Source of the DNA: Christensenella sp. UBA1262
Lineage (GTDB): Bacteria; Bacillota; Clostridia; Christensenellales; CAG-917
Assembly: GCA_002308215.1 (NCBI GenBank)
Contig: DBVO01000058.1
Coordinates: 1 to 14,166 of the forward strand
DNA length: 14,166 nucleotides
Direction of reading: 5' to 3'
Positions 1 to 7,434 of the stretch are shown here, one piece after another. A program made the position numbers and the translations under genes. Below the pieces are notes generated by a model. The model was not told the DNA's origin, did not search any database, and saw only the letters and a program-made list of their open reading frames with translations. The stretch's first letter is position 1. Each line of letters begins with the position of its first letter.

Positions 1-142
1 TTTTTGTTTACTTAAAACATAGGTCGTGCTTCTTCCCTTTCCTACTCTATCAGTTTCCCCGCCGCTAGTATTAGCAAATTCTATAAACTCTTTATTTAAA
101 TCTTTAACAAACTCTCTTTTGTATTCTATCACTTTCTTGCAT
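1..142 (-). pseudogene. Remnant of an AlbA_2 (Schlafen-type) DNA-binding/ATPase family gene, frameshifted and internally deleted; runs off the window
   Basis: A strong ribosome site (GAGG at 152-149, six bases from an ATG at 142-140) starts a frame reading MQESDRI that stops after 12 codons. The next frame (+1) reads EYKREFVKDLNKEFIEFANT, then SGGE and RVGKGRSTTYVLSK, and stays open to base 1. The first part matches what I know of the AlbA_2 N-terminus (ES..IE(F/Y)KRE...DL.KE...FANT.GG). The second resembles the winged-helix tail of the same family (GKGRSTxYVLS). In intact proteins several hundred residues lie between them, so I infer one frameshift plus a large internal deletion. An alternative start at 165-163 would keep the second frame open from its beginning but has no ribosome site. 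Such proteins are usually transcription regulators. The family call rests on recalled motifs and only about 55 codons. Confidence 0.5.
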
Positions 143-154
143 ATGTTACCTCTA

Positions 155-210
155 AATCGAATCATAATCGAATCACGATTTGATTTATATTAGAAAAATT
201 AATTTGTCAA
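155..210 (-). promoter_or_regulatory. Promoter with two tandem 10-bp operator-like repeats before the AlbA_2 remnant
   Basis: On the minus strand a perfect -35 box TTGACA (210-205) is followed, after a short 15-base spacer, by TATAAA (189-184). Between the -10 and the ribosome site lie two copies of TGATTCGATT (175-166 and 164-155), one helical turn apart (11-base period). An AATC-GT-GATT near-palindrome overlaps the upstream copy. The position downstream of -10 fits a repressor site, perhaps autoregulation by the lost protein. The spacer is shorter than ideal. Confidence 0.45.
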
Positions 211-234
211 TAGATTATTAAAAATATATAGAAA

Positions 235-1104
235 TTATTTTAACAAGTCTAGGTAACATTTCTTCATAAAAAATGAATCTTTTCCTTGAGTTCCAGCAGA
301 TTCGCTTAAAATATGAGGTGTTAATCCATTATTCACTATTACTTCAGCAAATGGTTCAAATTCTGGACCGTAAATTGTATCTTCAAATGTTAAATGTTTA
401 ACTTCACCTTTAGCTGTATACATAATTTTTGAAAAATGAACATGCATATTCTTAGTTTTTTCTTCACCAAGACCATCAAACATCTTATCAATTATGCGTT
501 GGAAATCATCTGTGGTCTTTAATCCACCGCCTAAAACACAATTTACATGGCCAAAATCAACACAAGGATAAATGTTATCAGATATTTTTGAAAGCTCAAT
601 AACTTCATCCACTGTACCAATTTGTGAGAATTTTCCCATTGTTTCTGGGCAAATATACAAATCACCGAGTCCAAGAGAATCAATAATCTCAACTGTTTTC
701 TCTACCATATCCTTAGTTCTTGCAAATGCTTCCGACCTTGGTTGTTTTCCTTCACTACCTGGATGAAAAACGCAACGTTTGCCACCAAACCAGCGCAAAG
801 CTTGTAAGGATTCTGTAAGATAACGAATGGAATTTTCTGCTTTTTCTGGCTCGACTGAAGCAAAATTGATGAAATATGGAGCATGAACGCTGATTTCAAT
901 CTGATATTTATCTGCTTCACTTCCAATAGCTTTAGCTGTTTCTTTAGAAATACGTACACCTCTACCAAATGAATATTCAAATAGATCAAGGCCTCTATCC
1001 TTAATCCATTTTGGCATTTCTATGGTAGCTGTATGTCCTTCAGCTGCAAATTCATCATCAGAACCTGATGGTCCAAATAAAGCATAATTCTTTTTTAATT
1101 CCAT
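235..1104 (-). CDS. Endonuclease IV-like TIM-barrel protein (AP endonuclease family 2 fold)
   Basis: This 289-residue soluble protein resembles endonuclease IV (Nfo), a three-zinc TIM-barrel enzyme that nicks DNA at abasic sites. Candidate metal ligands fall in the right order: H74 (SVHAPYFINF), H114 (FHPGSEG), E154 (PETMGK), D183 and H186 (VDFGH), H223 (HVHFSK), H237 (VKH) and E268 (SESAG). The usual Nfo D-x-H pair before the last ligand is here V235-K-H237, so one aspartate ligand appears absent. A repair nuclease is therefore likely but not certain; a related sugar-phosphate isomerase-type barrel is possible. The ATG lies one base after the ribF stop and has no clear ribosome site of its own, which suggests coupling to ribF. 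It is the last gene of the long operon, and no GC-rich terminator hairpin follows it. Confidence 0.75.
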   Translation of the reverse strand: MELKKNYALFGPSGSDDEFAAEGHTATIEMPKWIKDRGLDLFEYSFGRGVRISKETAKAIGSEADKYQIEISVHAPYFINFASVEPEKAENSIRYLTESLQALRWFGGKRCVFHPGSEGKQPRSEAFARTKDMVEKTVEIIDSLGLGDLYICPETMGKFSQIGTVDEVIELSKISDNIYPCVDFGHVNCVLGGGLKTTDDFQRIIDKMFDGLGEEKTKNMHVHFSKIMYTAKGEVKHLTFEDTIYGPEFEPFAEVIVNNGLTPHILSESAGTQGKDSFFMKKCYLDLLK

Positions 1105-1105
1105 A

Positions 1106-2014
1106 TTATTTAATATTGAACAAAGTTTTTACACATTGTTCATCCTTTATAAGTTGATCTTTTAATTCATCCATGGAACCAAATGTTTTTATATCTCTGA
1201 TACGTTCATAAAACATTAGTTTTATGTCTGCTCCATATAATTCTTTGTTTAATCCCATAATATGAGTTTCGACGGTTTCTGTGAAATCATTGAATGTAGG
1301 TTTTCCTCCAACATTTGTCATTGAAGGATATTCTTTACCATCTACGACGACTTTTGTAGCATATACTCCACTTCCTAATGGGAATCTATTATCGTTTTGT
1401 ACAATATTAGCCGTTGGAAAGCCCATACGAGTTCCATTATGTTTAGCGCTGATAACTTTTCCACGGATAAAGTATGGTTCGCTTAAATAGGCTTTTAGAG
1501 TCTTAACATCCCCTGATTCAACATAATCCTTAAGGTCTCTTGTTGATAGTTTCAAACCATTAACACATGCAAACGGAACAACTTCTACTTTAATACCTCT
1601 TATTGCGCTATACTTCTTCAATAAATCAACATTTCCTTCAGCGTTTATACCAAAGGTATAATCTGCCCCAACAACAATGTACTTAATATTGTGTGTATCA
1701 AACAGGATTCTCAAAAATTCTTCTGGTTCTAAAGCAGAAAACTCGTCATCAAAAACAGCACTAATAACACCTTGAGCACCAATATTATCTAAAACCTCAA
1801 GTCTGTCTTCAAAATTGTATAACTGTTTTGACTTATAGAATAAAAGACTTGGATCATTAGAAAACGTCATAACAAAACTCTCTGCACTAATTTCATCAGC
1901 AATTTTATTAGCTGTTAAAATGAGAGATTTGTGTCCAATATGAATGCAATCAAAGAAACCTAATGACAGCACTATTGGAGATTTGTATTCAGTTTTCCAA
2001 TCAAATGTTTTCAT
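1106..2014 (-). CDS. ribF: Bifunctional riboflavin kinase / FAD synthetase
   Basis: RibF phosphorylates riboflavin to FMN and then adenylates FMN to FAD in the cytoplasm. The N-terminal nucleotidyltransferase half shows GFFDCIHIGHK (19-29, with the HIGH motif at 25-28), VVGADYTFG (114-122) and an STR motif at 157-159. The C-terminal riboflavin kinase half shows RGKVISAKHNGTRMGFPTAN (184-203), SGVYAT (215-220) and VETHIMGLNKELYG (248-261). The length of 302 residues is normal for the two-domain enzyme. Two bases separate it from truB upstream, and its stop nearly touches the next gene. The truB-ribF pair is conserved across Bacillota. Confidence 0.95.
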   Translation of the reverse strand: MKTFDWKTEYKSPIVLSLGFFDCIHIGHKSLILTANKIADEISAESFVMTFSNDPSLLFYKSKQLYNFEDRLEVLDNIGAQGVISAVFDDEFSALEPEEFLRILFDTHNIKYIVVGADYTFGINAEGNVDLLKKYSAIRGIKVEVVPFACVNGLKLSTRDLKDYVESGDVKTLKAYLSEPYFIRGKVISAKHNGTRMGFPTANIVQNDNRFPLGSGVYATKVVVDGKEYPSMTNVGGKPTFNDFTETVETHIMGLNKELYGADIKLMFYERIRDIKTFGSMDELKDQLIKDEQCVKTLFNIK

Positions 2015-2016
2015 AA

Positions 2017-2919
2017 TTAGAACTTTGTCTTAAATTTTAGTTTCCCATTATCATTTTCTGCTATCCCGATAACTCTGTTATCGAGTTTAACAACGAATTC
2101 ATTATTTGGCAAATTATCAAAAGCAACTGATACGCCATTTAAAACATGCTTTTCACTATTTTTTGGTAGATCAAATACCTCGTATTTTTTAAGAGCAAAT
2201 TCAATTGGCAATATGTACTTAAGAGGATTTATCTCAAATTCATCAACAGTTACGGCATTATCAATATTAAATGCACCTGATTGAACTCTTAATAAATAAG
2301 ACATATAACCTACTGTTCCAACTTCAGCTGCGAGATCACGTGCCAAAGATCTTATATAAGTTCCACTTCCACATGATATTTCAAACGCAAATTCATTATC
2401 TTCAAGATGATGCTCTCCGTCTTTAAATATAACAGCAGAATTGTTACTTTCAATTAGTTTGAAATCAAAGATTTCAATTTCTTTTGGTTTTAATTCAACC
2501 TTTTTACCTGAACGTGCAAGTTCGTATGCGCGCTTACCATTTACTGATTTTGCTGAGTATTCTGGTGGAAGTTGATTGATTTTTCCAATAAACTTACCAA
2601 GTGCTTTAACAACATCTTCTTTAATTATAGTTTTATTGGAAGTTTTGGTAACTTCACCTTCACTATCTAATGTAGTTGTTTCAACACCAAATCTAAAAAT
2701 CGCTTGGTATACTTTTACTTTCTCTTGAGCATAATCAAAAAGTCTTGTAGCATTGCCAACAGCAATTGGCAAAACACCACTTGCTAATGGATCGAGTGTC
2801 CCAAAATGTCCTACCTTTTGTTTTTCACCACTCGCCTTTAATAAAGCTCGTTTAACTTTTGAAACAGCAAATGATGATGACATTCCACTTGGTTTTAAAA
2901 TGTTTACAAAACCTATCAT
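2017..2919 (-). CDS. truB: tRNA pseudouridine(55) synthase TruB
   Basis: TruB converts U55 of the tRNA T-loop to pseudouridine. Family motifs are NILKPSGMSS near the start, KVGHFGTLDPLASGVLP with the catalytic aspartate (residue 43 from this ATG), YSAKSVNGKRAYELAR and SCGSGTYIRSLARDLA. A short C-terminal segment resembles the reduced PUA-like tail of bacterial TruB. The frame can also start at a TTG three codons upstream (2928). I chose the ATG because MIGFVNILKPSGMSS fits the usual family start and neither candidate has a strong ribosome site. It follows nrnA after about 60 bases containing a hairpin. Confidence 0.95.
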   Translation of the reverse strand: MIGFVNILKPSGMSSSFAVSKVKRALLKASGEKQKVGHFGTLDPLASGVLPIAVGNATRLFDYAQEKVKVYQAIFRFGVETTTLDSEGEVTKTSNKTIIKEDVVKALGKFIGKINQLPPEYSAKSVNGKRAYELARSGKKVELKPKEIEIFDFKLIESNNSAVIFKDGEHHLEDNEFAFEISCGSGTYIRSLARDLAAEVGTVGYMSYLLRVQSGAFNIDNAVTVDEFEINPLKYILPIEFALKKYEVFDLPKNSEKHVLNGVSVAFDNLPNNEFVVKLDNRVIGIAENDNGKLKFKTKF

Positions 2920-2972
2920 AGTACTCAAAACCGATAATCTAACAAGATATTTTTATCCTAAGGTATTAGAAA

Positions 2973-2991
2973 ACCGCATATTAAATGCGGT
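2973..2991 (-). terminator. Hairpin at the nrnA stop codon, possible weak terminator or attenuator
   Basis: ACCGCAT (2973-2979) and ATGCGGT (2985-2991) form a perfect 7-bp stem with a 5-base loop. In the minus-strand RNA the 3' arm runs into UUUU CUAAUA, an interrupted U-tract. The 5' arm contains the last codons of nrnA, so translation of nrnA could mask it. It may reduce transcription into truB, or protect the end of an upstream message. Confidence 0.45.
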
Positions 2992-3931
2992 CTGAAGCAA
3001 GTTTAACAATTCGCTCAATAATATCTTCGAGATATCCATTAACTCTGCATCCTGCAGCATTCTTGTGGCCTCCGCCACCATATACTCCAGCAATTTCACT
3101 AGCATCAATTGGATCTTTAGAACGAATTGACAACTTATAGTTCTTATCGCCAACTTCAGAAAGCGCATATGCTACTTTTACTGAACCAATGTCAATCAAT
3201 TCATTAATGATACCTTCGGTATCAAGTGCGCTGGTATTTGTCTTTTTAAAATCATCAATTGTAAAAACGATTATACCTATCTGATTGTCATTGTATAATT
3301 TGGCCTTAGAAAGTGCTAAACGTTTAAGGTCGAATCTTTCCTTAGAAGTACATCTATACACTCTATATATCGTTTCTGCGGCGTCAAAACCATGCATCAT
3401 AAGCTCTGCTGCAATAACATGAGTCTCTGGTGTTACAGATGAGAATGCAAAACATCCACTATCCGTAACAATACCAGCAAACAAAGATTCTGCAACCAAC
3501 TTATCAATTGCTTTCATTTCTTTGAGAAGTTTGTAGATAATTTGTGCACAAGCACAAGCATCTTTATCTACATAGCAAATCTCAGTGAAACGCTTGAATG
3601 ATCTATGATGATCAATTGCAATTTGAGATTTGCAAGACAAAAAGGATTTAACTGCTCCACCCAAACGATCAATATCGCTGCAATCAACGCTTATACCAAG
3701 TTCATGAACTGATAAATCTGGCAAAGCAATCTTTTCACTGCCTTTAAACAATGAGTTGCGAGCTGAAATTGGAGTATCACAATATAAAGAAACCTTCTTC
3801 CCTTTCTTTTCTAAAGCAAAACCTAATGCAAGCATGCTACCTAAAGCATCCCCATCAGGATTTGTATGGCAATATAATGCGACATCATTTGCCTTATTAA
3901 TTATTTTGATAATGTTTGCAAAATCGTTCAT
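2981..3931 (-). CDS. nrnA: DHH/DHHA1 phosphoesterase, NrnA-type oligoribonuclease / pAp phosphatase
   Basis: NrnA degrades short oligoribonucleotides and, in characterised Bacillota proteins, dephosphorylates 3'-phosphoadenosine 5'-phosphate, completing RNA turnover. From the chosen start the protein has 316 residues. Seen are the motif I metal site CHTNPDGDALGS (21-32), DCSD (83-86), the name-giving DHH (107-109), a further metal motif in VTDSGCF (155-161), and the DHHA1 substrate-binding motif GGGGHKNAAG (285-294). The start is the ATG at 3931, one base after the rbfA stop (TAA-C-ATG). A longer frame to 3973 would add 14 residues inside rbfA that do not match the family start. It lies between rbfA and truB, its normal position. 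Confidence 0.93.
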   Translation of the reverse strand: MNDFANIIKIINKANDVALYCHTNPDGDALGSMLALGFALEKKGKKVSLYCDTPISARNSLFKGSEKIALPDLSVHELGISVDCSDIDRLGGAVKSFLSCKSQIAIDHHRSFKRFTEICYVDKDACACAQIIYKLLKEMKAIDKLVAESLFAGIVTDSGCFAFSSVTPETHVIAAELMMHGFDAAETIYRVYRCTSKERFDLKRLALSKAKLYNDNQIGIIVFTIDDFKKTNTSALDTEGIINELIDIGSVKVAYALSEVGDKNYKLSIRSKDPIDASEIAGVYGGGGHKNAAGCRVNGYLEDIIERIVKLASDRI

Positions 3932-3932
3932 G

Positions 3933-4313
3933 TTAGTTTTCAGCATCCAAATCTTTTTTTGCATCTTCTGCATGGATTTGGTTTAAAAGTTTGTCGATTT
4001 TAATACTATAGTCGACAGAATCATCAATAAGGAATGTCAATTCAGGCAAAAGTCTGATTTGTACCTTATCTTTAAGCATATTGCGAATAAAGTTTTTAGA
4101 TCTGCATATCGTATGATATGCCTCTTGTTGTGCTTCACTATTTTCAGCGTAAATTGACAAATACACCTTTGCATATTTCAGGTCAGGTGTAGTATACAAT
4201 TTTGTCACGCCTACGATAGCCCCGCTCATACGAGGATCTTTAATATCTTCTGCAATGATTTGGGTGATTTGTTTTGCGAGTTCTGCATTAACTCGCTCCA
4301 TCTTAATCTTCAT
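3933..4313 (-). CDS. rbfA: 30S ribosome-binding factor A
   Basis: RbfA binds immature 30S subunits near the 5' end of 16S rRNA and is needed for late maturation and growth in the cold. The 126-residue protein has the family pattern: an N-terminal helix with ERVNAELAKQITQIIAEDIKDPR, the strand TPDLKYAKVYLSI (42-54), a helix with KNFIRNML (73-80), and RLLPELTFLIDDSVDYSIKI (87-106) ending the KH-like fold. The tail is short and charged. Its ATG overlaps the end of infB by 11 bases and follows a GGAG ribosome site inside infB. A second ATG at 4301 (M5) is a possible alternative. The overlap suggests coupling of the IF-2 and RbfA supply. Confidence 0.95.
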   Translation of the reverse strand: MKIKMERVNAELAKQITQIIAEDIKDPRMSGAIVGVTKLYTTPDLKYAKVYLSIYAENSEAQQEAYHTICRSKNFIRNMLKDKVQIRLLPELTFLIDDSVDYSIKIDKLLNQIHAEDAKKDLDAEN

Positions 4314-6900
4314 CGCCTATCTTCTCCAAGTTGAATGCTTCGATTATATCGCCAACTTTAACGTCTTGGAAGTTAGAAAGCATGATACCGCAATCAAAGT
4401 TACGAGCCATTTCTTTAACATCATCTTTTCCATGACGGAGTGATGCGATTTCACCTGTGTATTCAACTTTACCGCCTCTAATAAGTCTAGCTTTTGCACC
4501 TCTAACAACTTTGCCATCAACAACGTGGCAACCAGCAATAATACCGACACCGCTAATCTTGAAGAGTTCACGGATTTCTGCACTACCAAGAACAACTTCT
4601 TCAAACTTAGGAGCGAGCAAGCCTTTAACAGCTTTTTCAATATCTTCAATTGCATTATAGATAATGTTGTAGAAACGAATATCGATCTTCTTTTGTGCTG
4701 CAAGTTGCTTAGCTATTGTATCTGGACGTACATTGAAACCGATAATAATTGCACCAGCTGTTTCTGCGAGCAAAACATCTGATTCTTTTATGCCACCAAC
4801 TGCTGAGTGAATAATATCAATATTGACTTCTTCATTACCAAGTTTTGCAAGAGATTGCTTAACTGCTTCAACGGAACCTTGAACGTCAGCCTTAATAATG
4901 AGTTTAACAGACTTAAGTTCGCCCTTAGAAATCTTGTCAAACAAATCGTTAAGAGAAACAGATGTTGACTCTTGATTTGCAGCCGCAAGCTTTAGCTTGC
5001 GTTCTTCAGCAAGTTCTCTTGCGAATCTTTCATCTGAAACGACATCGATTCTATCGCCTGCTTCTGGAACATCATCCCAACCAGTAACTGAAACTGGCAT
5101 AGATGGACCAGCTTTCTTGACCTTTTTACCTTTATCATCAATCATTGCACGAATCTTACCTGTGCAAGTGCCAGCTACGACATTGTCACCAATGTTAAGT
5201 GTACCTGTTTGAACAAGAATAGTTGCAATCTTACCAAGGCCTTTATCAAGTTTAGCTTCAATAATAGTACCGCGAGCATTTCTATCTGGATTTGCTTTAA
5301 GTTCTTTGATTTCAGCAAGTGTCAAGATGTTTTCAAGTAAGTTCTCAACACCAAAACCTGTCTTAGCAGAAACTCTAACAACTGGAGTATCTCCGCCCCA
5401 TTCTTCTGGAACTACGCCATACTCTGGAAGTTGTTGCATGGCTCTATCTGGATTTGCGCCTGGTTTATCAATCTTGTTGAGTGCAACAATGATTGGAACT
5501 TCAGCTTGTTTAGCGTGGTTAATAGCTTCGATAGTTTGAGGCATGATTCCATCATCAGCAGCTATAACAAGAACTGCGATATCAGTTACTTGAGCGCCTC
5601 TAGCACGCATTGATGTGAATGCTTCGTGGCCTGGAGTATCCAAGAATGTAATCTTTTGACCATTAAGTGTAACTGTGTAAGCACCAATGTGTTGTGTGAT
5701 ACCACCAGCTTCACCGCCTGTAACATTAGTTTTTCTAATGTAGTCAAGGAGTGATGTTTTACCATGGTCAACGTGACCCATAATTGTGACAATTGGTGGA
5801 CGTGGCTTGAGGTTATCAATGTCTTCAACTTCATCTATATCAAGTTTTGCATTGAGTGTTTCTTCAAGTGTAACATCTGGCTTAAATTCAAGAGTAATTT
5901 TGAATTCGCTTGCCACAAGTTCAGCTGTATCGAAATCAATACTGTCATTAATTGTCTTCATAATACCGAGGACAAACAATGTCTTAACGATTTCTGCTGC
6001 TGACTTACCAATCTTTTCACTAAGTGTTTTGATTGGTACTGGATCAGTTGTAATAACTGCATGTTCAATAACAACTGTTGCGCTGTTTCCGCCACCACGA
6101 TTCTTTGGAACCTTATAGCTACGTACAATCTCTTCACCGTCTTCATCATATGAAATACGATCATCAACAAGATAACCTTTCTTCATAAGGTCACGCTTGT
6201 TCATTTTATTTGAACGGTCATCAAATTTACCACTATTATTTGCGTTTTGCTTACCACTCTTGCCTTTTTGTTGAGAACCTGGCTTTGGTGGGAACTGTTG
6301 TGGCATATTTTCAAGTGATGGCGTGGCCTTTTTGAACCCTGGTTTTGCTTGTGCAGGATTTTGCTTTAAATCACCTTGAGGTTTTTGATTGTTTCTAGGA
6401 GCTTGATATCCGTTTTGACCAAAAACTCTTGTTTGAACTTTTGGTTTCTTTTCCGGTGTCGGTGGGACATAAATACGTCTCATTTCACCGTTTGGCAAAA
6501 CTTCTTCAGTCTCTTGAACAAAATCACTATCTGCAGGATTATTAACCTTTGGCTGTTTTTTCTTCTTTTCTGGAGCAGCTTCTGGTTTCTTTTCAACTTT
6601 TGGTTCAACTACAGGCTTTTCATCTTTAGCTTCTTCTACAGGAGCTGGAGCTTCAACTTTTTGCTTGCTAGCCTTTGCTTCTTCAGCTTTTTTGGCTTGA
6701 AGAATAGCTTCTTCTTGCAAGCGTTTTTGTTCTTCCGCTTCAAAAAGTTCAGCTCTTTTTGCTTTAATTGAGGATAGCAAAATAGCAGCTCTTGATTTCT
6801 GCTTGGAGATGGCATCATTGATGTCTGCAAGTTTAGATTGTTTGAATGCCGCAAGTTGTTTTACAGCGTCAACATTTGCATCTTTCTTGATATCTGGCAT
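4303..6900 (-). CDS. infB: Translation initiation factor IF-2
   Basis: IF-2 is the GTPase that brings initiator fMet-tRNA to the 30S subunit and promotes 50S joining. From this ATG the protein has 865 residues. The first ~270 are a charged, Lys/Glu/Pro/Gln-rich and probably disordered or coiled region. An IF2_N-type segment lies near 285-335. The GTPase domain shows G1 GHVDHGKT (~375-382), switch GGITQHIGAY, G3 DTPGHEA (~421), G4 NKID (~475) and G5 SAKTGFG (~511). Domains II, III and C follow, with ADVQGSVEAV and GVGIIAGCHV typical of the family. The start is the ATG at 6900 because GAGG sits five bases before it. An in-frame GTG at 6906 overlaps that site. The stop overlaps rbfA, and the start sits three bases from the ylxQ stop. 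Confidence 0.97.
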   Translation of the reverse strand: MPDIKKDANVDAVKQLAAFKQSKLADINDAISKQKSRAAILLSSIKAKRAELFEAEEQKRLQEEAILQAKKAEEAKASKQKVEAPAPVEEAKDEKPVVEPKVEKKPEAAPEKKKKQPKVNNPADSDFVQETEEVLPNGEMRRIYVPPTPEKKPKVQTRVFGQNGYQAPRNNQKPQGDLKQNPAQAKPGFKKATPSLENMPQQFPPKPGSQQKGKSGKQNANNSGKFDDRSNKMNKRDLMKKGYLVDDRISYDEDGEEIVRSYKVPKNRGGGNSATVVIEHAVITTDPVPIKTLSEKIGKSAAEIVKTLFVLGIMKTINDSIDFDTAELVASEFKITLEFKPDVTLEETLNAKLDIDEVEDIDNLKPRPPIVTIMGHVDHGKTSLLDYIRKTNVTGGEAGGITQHIGAYTVTLNGQKITFLDTPGHEAFTSMRARGAQVTDIAVLVIAADDGIMPQTIEAINHAKQAEVPIIVALNKIDKPGANPDRAMQQLPEYGVVPEEWGGDTPVVRVSAKTGFGVENLLENILTLAEIKELKANPDRNARGTIIEAKLDKGLGKIATILVQTGTLNIGDNVVAGTCTGKIRAMIDDKGKKVKKAGPSMPVSVTGWDDVPEAGDRIDVVSDERFARELAEERKLKLAAANQESTSVSLNDLFDKISKGELKSVKLIIKADVQGSVEAVKQSLAKLGNEEVNIDIIHSAVGGIKESDVLLAETAGAIIIGFNVRPDTIAKQLAAQKKIDIRFYNIIYNAIEDIEKAVKGLLAPKFEEVVLGSAEIRELFKISGVGIIAGCHVVDGKVVRGAKARLIRGGKVEYTGEIASLRHGKDDVKEMARNFDCGIMLSNFQDVKVGDIIEAFNLEKIGDED

Positions 6901-6902
6901 AT

Positions 6903-7190
6903 TCACCTCAAAATATCGATAATTGCGTTAGCGAGGTTCTCATTAGTTATTGCAACAGCATTTACATTGTCACGATGTAGAGCCTCTCTAAGCCCATCCA
7001 ACCTAAAGGTTGGAAGACTATTAAACTTCTTTTCAACTCTTATTACATACTTTTCTGGCGCATTGGCGTCAATTAATAAGAGTTTTGCAGATTTAAGTTT
7101 GTCTTCTATGACATCTTCACCATACAAAACTGCGCCTGCTCTTTGTGCAAGCCCAATATATGATACGATTTTATCAAAGTTATCACTCAC
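6903..7190 (-). CDS. ylxQ: L7Ae/L30e-type RNA-binding protein YlxQ
   Basis: This 95-residue protein belongs to the L7Ae/L30e/S12e/Gadd45 fold family of small kink-turn-type RNA binders. Supporting features are IGLAQRAGAVLYGEDVIEDKL, matching the family GLAxRAGxxxxGxxxV pattern, then KSAKLLLIDANAPEK (strand plus helix), and ALHRDNVNAVAITNENLANAII at the end. The start is a GTG at 7190-7188, preceded six bases upstream by GAGGG inside ylxR. It overlaps the ylxR stop by 8 bases. The precise role of YlxQ is not settled, but its place between nusA/ylxR and infB is strongly conserved in Bacillota. Confidence 0.9.
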   Translation of the reverse strand: MSDNFDKIVSYIGLAQRAGAVLYGEDVIEDKLKSAKLLLIDANAPEKYVIRVEKKFNSLPTFRLDGLREALHRDNVNAVAITNENLANAIIDILR

Positions 7191-7434
7191 TTAAACCCTC
7201 ATATACACTTTCGTCTACTACACATTTAAATGCAGCATTCAAAAGTTTTTTCTTTTTTAACTTCTCTATGCACTCTGAGTTATTATGCACCCAAACTCCT
7301 CTTCCTTCCGCTGTCTTCGTTTGGTCAATAGAAATGCTACCGTCCTTTGACTTAACAAAACGGATTAGTTCCGATTTATCTGAATGCTGTCTACACACAC
7401 AGCACATTCGAAGGTTTTTTACGTTATTCGGCAT
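7183..7434 (-). CDS. rnpM: YlxR-family RNA-binding protein (RnpM, RNase P modulator)
   Basis: This 83-residue basic protein has the YlxR signature: RMCCVCRQ (9-16, family R.C..CR), KSELIRFV (20-27), a turn with SISID, then GRGVWVH (44-50) and a late cysteine (C55). The tail is lysine-rich (KLKKKKLL). YlxR of Bacillota has been described as binding RNase P RNA and modulating its activity, hence RnpM; older annotation calls it a nucleic-acid-binding DUF448 protein. The ATG overlaps the end of nusA by 11 bases and lacks a strong ribosome site, so coupling to nusA is likely. A downstream ATG (M10, at the motif itself) would cut into the conserved start. Confidence 0.92.
   Translation of the reverse strand: MPNNVKNLRMCCVCRQHSDKSELIRFVKSKDGSISIDQTKTAEGRGVWVHNNSECIEKLKKKKLLNAAFKCVVDESVYEGLSE

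Noticed and set aside
3932..3973. A longer N-terminus for nrnA starting inside rbfA
   Set aside because: The extra 14 residues do not fit the family. The ATG at 3931, one base after the rbfA stop, gives a normal start.
6376..6771. A 131-codon Phe/Trp-rich plus-strand frame opposite the infB N-terminal region
   Set aside because: The composition is the antisense image of the Lys/Glu-rich IF-2 region. There is no separate support for a membrane protein.
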